Shown here: positions 31,701 to 31,982 of the stretch, piece by piece
Layout of the letters: every line of letters starts with the position of its first letter
Numbering within the stretch: the first letter of the stretch is position 1
Source of the DNA: Bordetella parapertussis
Lineage (GTDB): Bacteria; Pseudomonadota; Gammaproteobacteria; Burkholderiales; Burkholderiaceae_C
Direction of reading: 5' to 3'
NCBI GenBank assembly: GCA_945901125.1
Contig: CAMDKD010000032.1
Coordinates: forward strand, 1 to 31,982
DNA: 31,982 nucleotides
Translations under genes and position numbers: made by a program
Notes under the pieces: model-generated
Seen by the model: only the letters and a program-made list of their open reading frames with translations
What the model was told of the DNA's origin: nothing
Databases searched by the model: none

Positions 31701-31982
31701 CGGCAAGATTCAAGATGAATCCATGCATTACGAAATGCTCAAACACACGGGCGAGTTGCCCATCATCGGGGTCAACACCTTCAAGTCACCGCAGGCCAAC
31801 GAAGTGCCGCAAAAGATCGAGCTGGCGCGCTCTACCGATGAAGAAAAGCAAAACCAATTGAAGCGATTGAATGATTTCCATGAAAATCATGCCACTGCTT
31901 CGGCTGACATGCTCAAGCAACTCCAGCAAGCAGTGATTGCCAACGAGAATGTTTTCCAGGTGCTGATGGATGCGGTGCGTGT
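28753..31982 (+). CDS. icmF: Fused isobutyryl-CoA mutase IcmF (cut by window edge)
   Basis: At least 1076 residues are visible with no stop before the edge. Domains in order: an N-terminal B12-binding domain (about 15-150) with FDGHDAAINIM, where His32 should be the lower cobalt ligand; a MeaB-like G-protein chaperone domain (about 205-415) with P-loop GTGGAGKSS near 213-221, VVVETSGIGQGD and NKFDRKG near 358; a linker; and the acyl-CoA mutase barrel (from about 550) with LCSPATSVSMTINGPAP near 675 and SGYHIAEAGANP near 781. This order is unique to IcmF, which interconverts isobutyryl-CoA and n-butyryl-CoA with adenosylcobalamin. Related fused enzymes act on other branched acyl-CoAs, so the exact substrate is not fixed. 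Confidence 0.96.
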   Translation, partial: MTDLSAEFQALAQYKPTHKVRFVTAASLFDGHDAAINIMRRILQGMGAEVIHLGHNRSVDEVVTAALQEDVQGIAISSYQGGHVEYFKYMVDLLRQRGGAHIQVFGGGGGVIVAEEINELQAYGVTRIYSPQDGQRMGLQGMIGEMIMRCDRDLRGYAPTTLDAIQGHTESSWRALAQLITALESPTPAVEGLRAQLKAQAAAMKAPVIGITGTGGAGKSSLTDELIRRLRLDQNDAIRIAVISIDPSRRKSGGALLGDRIRMNAISPWQQGSRVFMRSLATREFGSEISAALPDVIAAAKCAGFELVVVETSGIGQGDAAIVPHVDIPLYVMTPEFGAASQLEKIDMLEFAEFVAINKFDRKGSADALRDVAKQVQRNREAWTTPTEKMPVFGTMAAHFNDDGVTALYQAMKPRLQELGLLLSNARLPVVNVRHSSHQTPIVPSSRSRYLAEISDTVRGYKQRARAQAQLAREVQQLKAASAMLAEGKPNKPRASEASMGLAVEREQRMNADARGLLQDWPTLKADYSGDELVVKVRDKEIRSSLVTLSLSGTPVRKVALPTFHDHGDILQWLMLDNVPGRYPYTAGTFAFKRDNEDPTRMFAGEGDAFRTNRRFKLLSDGMPAKRLSTAFDSVTLYGNDPDLRPDIYGKVGNSGVSIATLDDMKVLYDGFDLCSPATSVSMTINGPAPSILAMFMNTAIDQNLEKFRADKGREPTAAESAEIRAWVLQNVRGTVQADILKEDQGQNTCLFSTEFSLKVMGDIAQYFVEHQVRNFYSVSISGYHIAEAGANPISQLAFTLSNGFTFVEAYLARGMHIDDFAPNLSFFFSNGMDPEYTVMGRVARRIWAVTMKEKYGANERSQKLKYHIQTSGRSLHAQEIQFNDIRTTLQALIAIYDNCNSLHTNAFDEAITTPTEDSVRRAMAIQLIINREWGLAKNENPSQGAFIIEELTELVEEAVLTEFVAIAERGGVLGAMETGYQRGKIQDESMHYEMLKHTGELPIIGVNTFKSPQANEVPQKIELARSTDEEKQNQLKRLNDFHENHATASADMLKQLQQAVIANENVFQVLMDAVR

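Overview
The window looks like the chromosome of a betaproteobacterium, most likely Burkholderiales and possibly Comamonadaceae-like. This rests on the H-NS-type protein with a YRDPxNPxQTWTGRGRxPxW tail, an RfaH-headed dTDP-rhamnose operon, a phasin/TetR pair, type III pantothenate kinase, and a fused isobutyryl-CoA mutase (IcmF). No rRNA, tRNA or CRISPR array was seen.

Layout, left to right. (1) 1-592: the C-terminal end of an IS30-type transposase, then an H-NS-like gene. (2) 579-6254, minus strand: an apparent operon rfaH - uppS - NYN-domain gene - rfbB - rfbD - rfbA - rfbC. It combines an antiterminator, the C55 lipid carrier synthase and the whole dTDP-L-rhamnose pathway, so it should supply sugar and carrier for a surface polysaccharide. 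(3) 6339-7404, plus strand: a phasin and a PhaD-like TetR regulator. (4) 7441-8631, minus: an M20 amidohydrolase. (5) 8713-10232: an accessory spot with a GC-rich inverted repeat, a BrnT/BrnA toxin-antitoxin pair with a clear sigma70-type promoter, a truncated second antitoxin and the broken end of an IS4-family element. (6) 10233-12290, plus: a stand-alone molybdopterin oxidoreductase, tail to tail with coaX.

(7) 12277-21065, minus: a tightly packed operon of a Tat-type family 5 solute-binding protein, two DppB/DppC-type permeases, a double ATPase, an M81 (MlrC-like) metallopeptidase, an amidase and coaX. A second amidase is divergent at 21145. Together these look like an uptake-and-hydrolysis system for a peptide or amide. 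(8) 22678-27469: an island of a ZU5/Ig-like/Ycf48-repeat lipoprotein facing a hybrid histidine kinase and a LuxR-type response regulator. (9) 27584-28589: rearranged DNA holding a 3' fragment of the divergent amidase, a C-terminal fragment of a small tail-anchored protein, and an intact homologue of that protein. (10) 28753 to the right edge: icmF, running off the window, with a perfect 20-bp palindrome in front of it.

The most striking structure is that the lipoprotein/kinase/regulator island lies between two direct copies of the amidase 3' end. They align without gaps over 416 bp with 15 mismatches, 13 of them synonymous. The right copy is joined through a 2-bp microhomology to a fragment of the small tail-anchored gene. 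This looks like the scar of an island acquired from a related strain, or of an older duplication.
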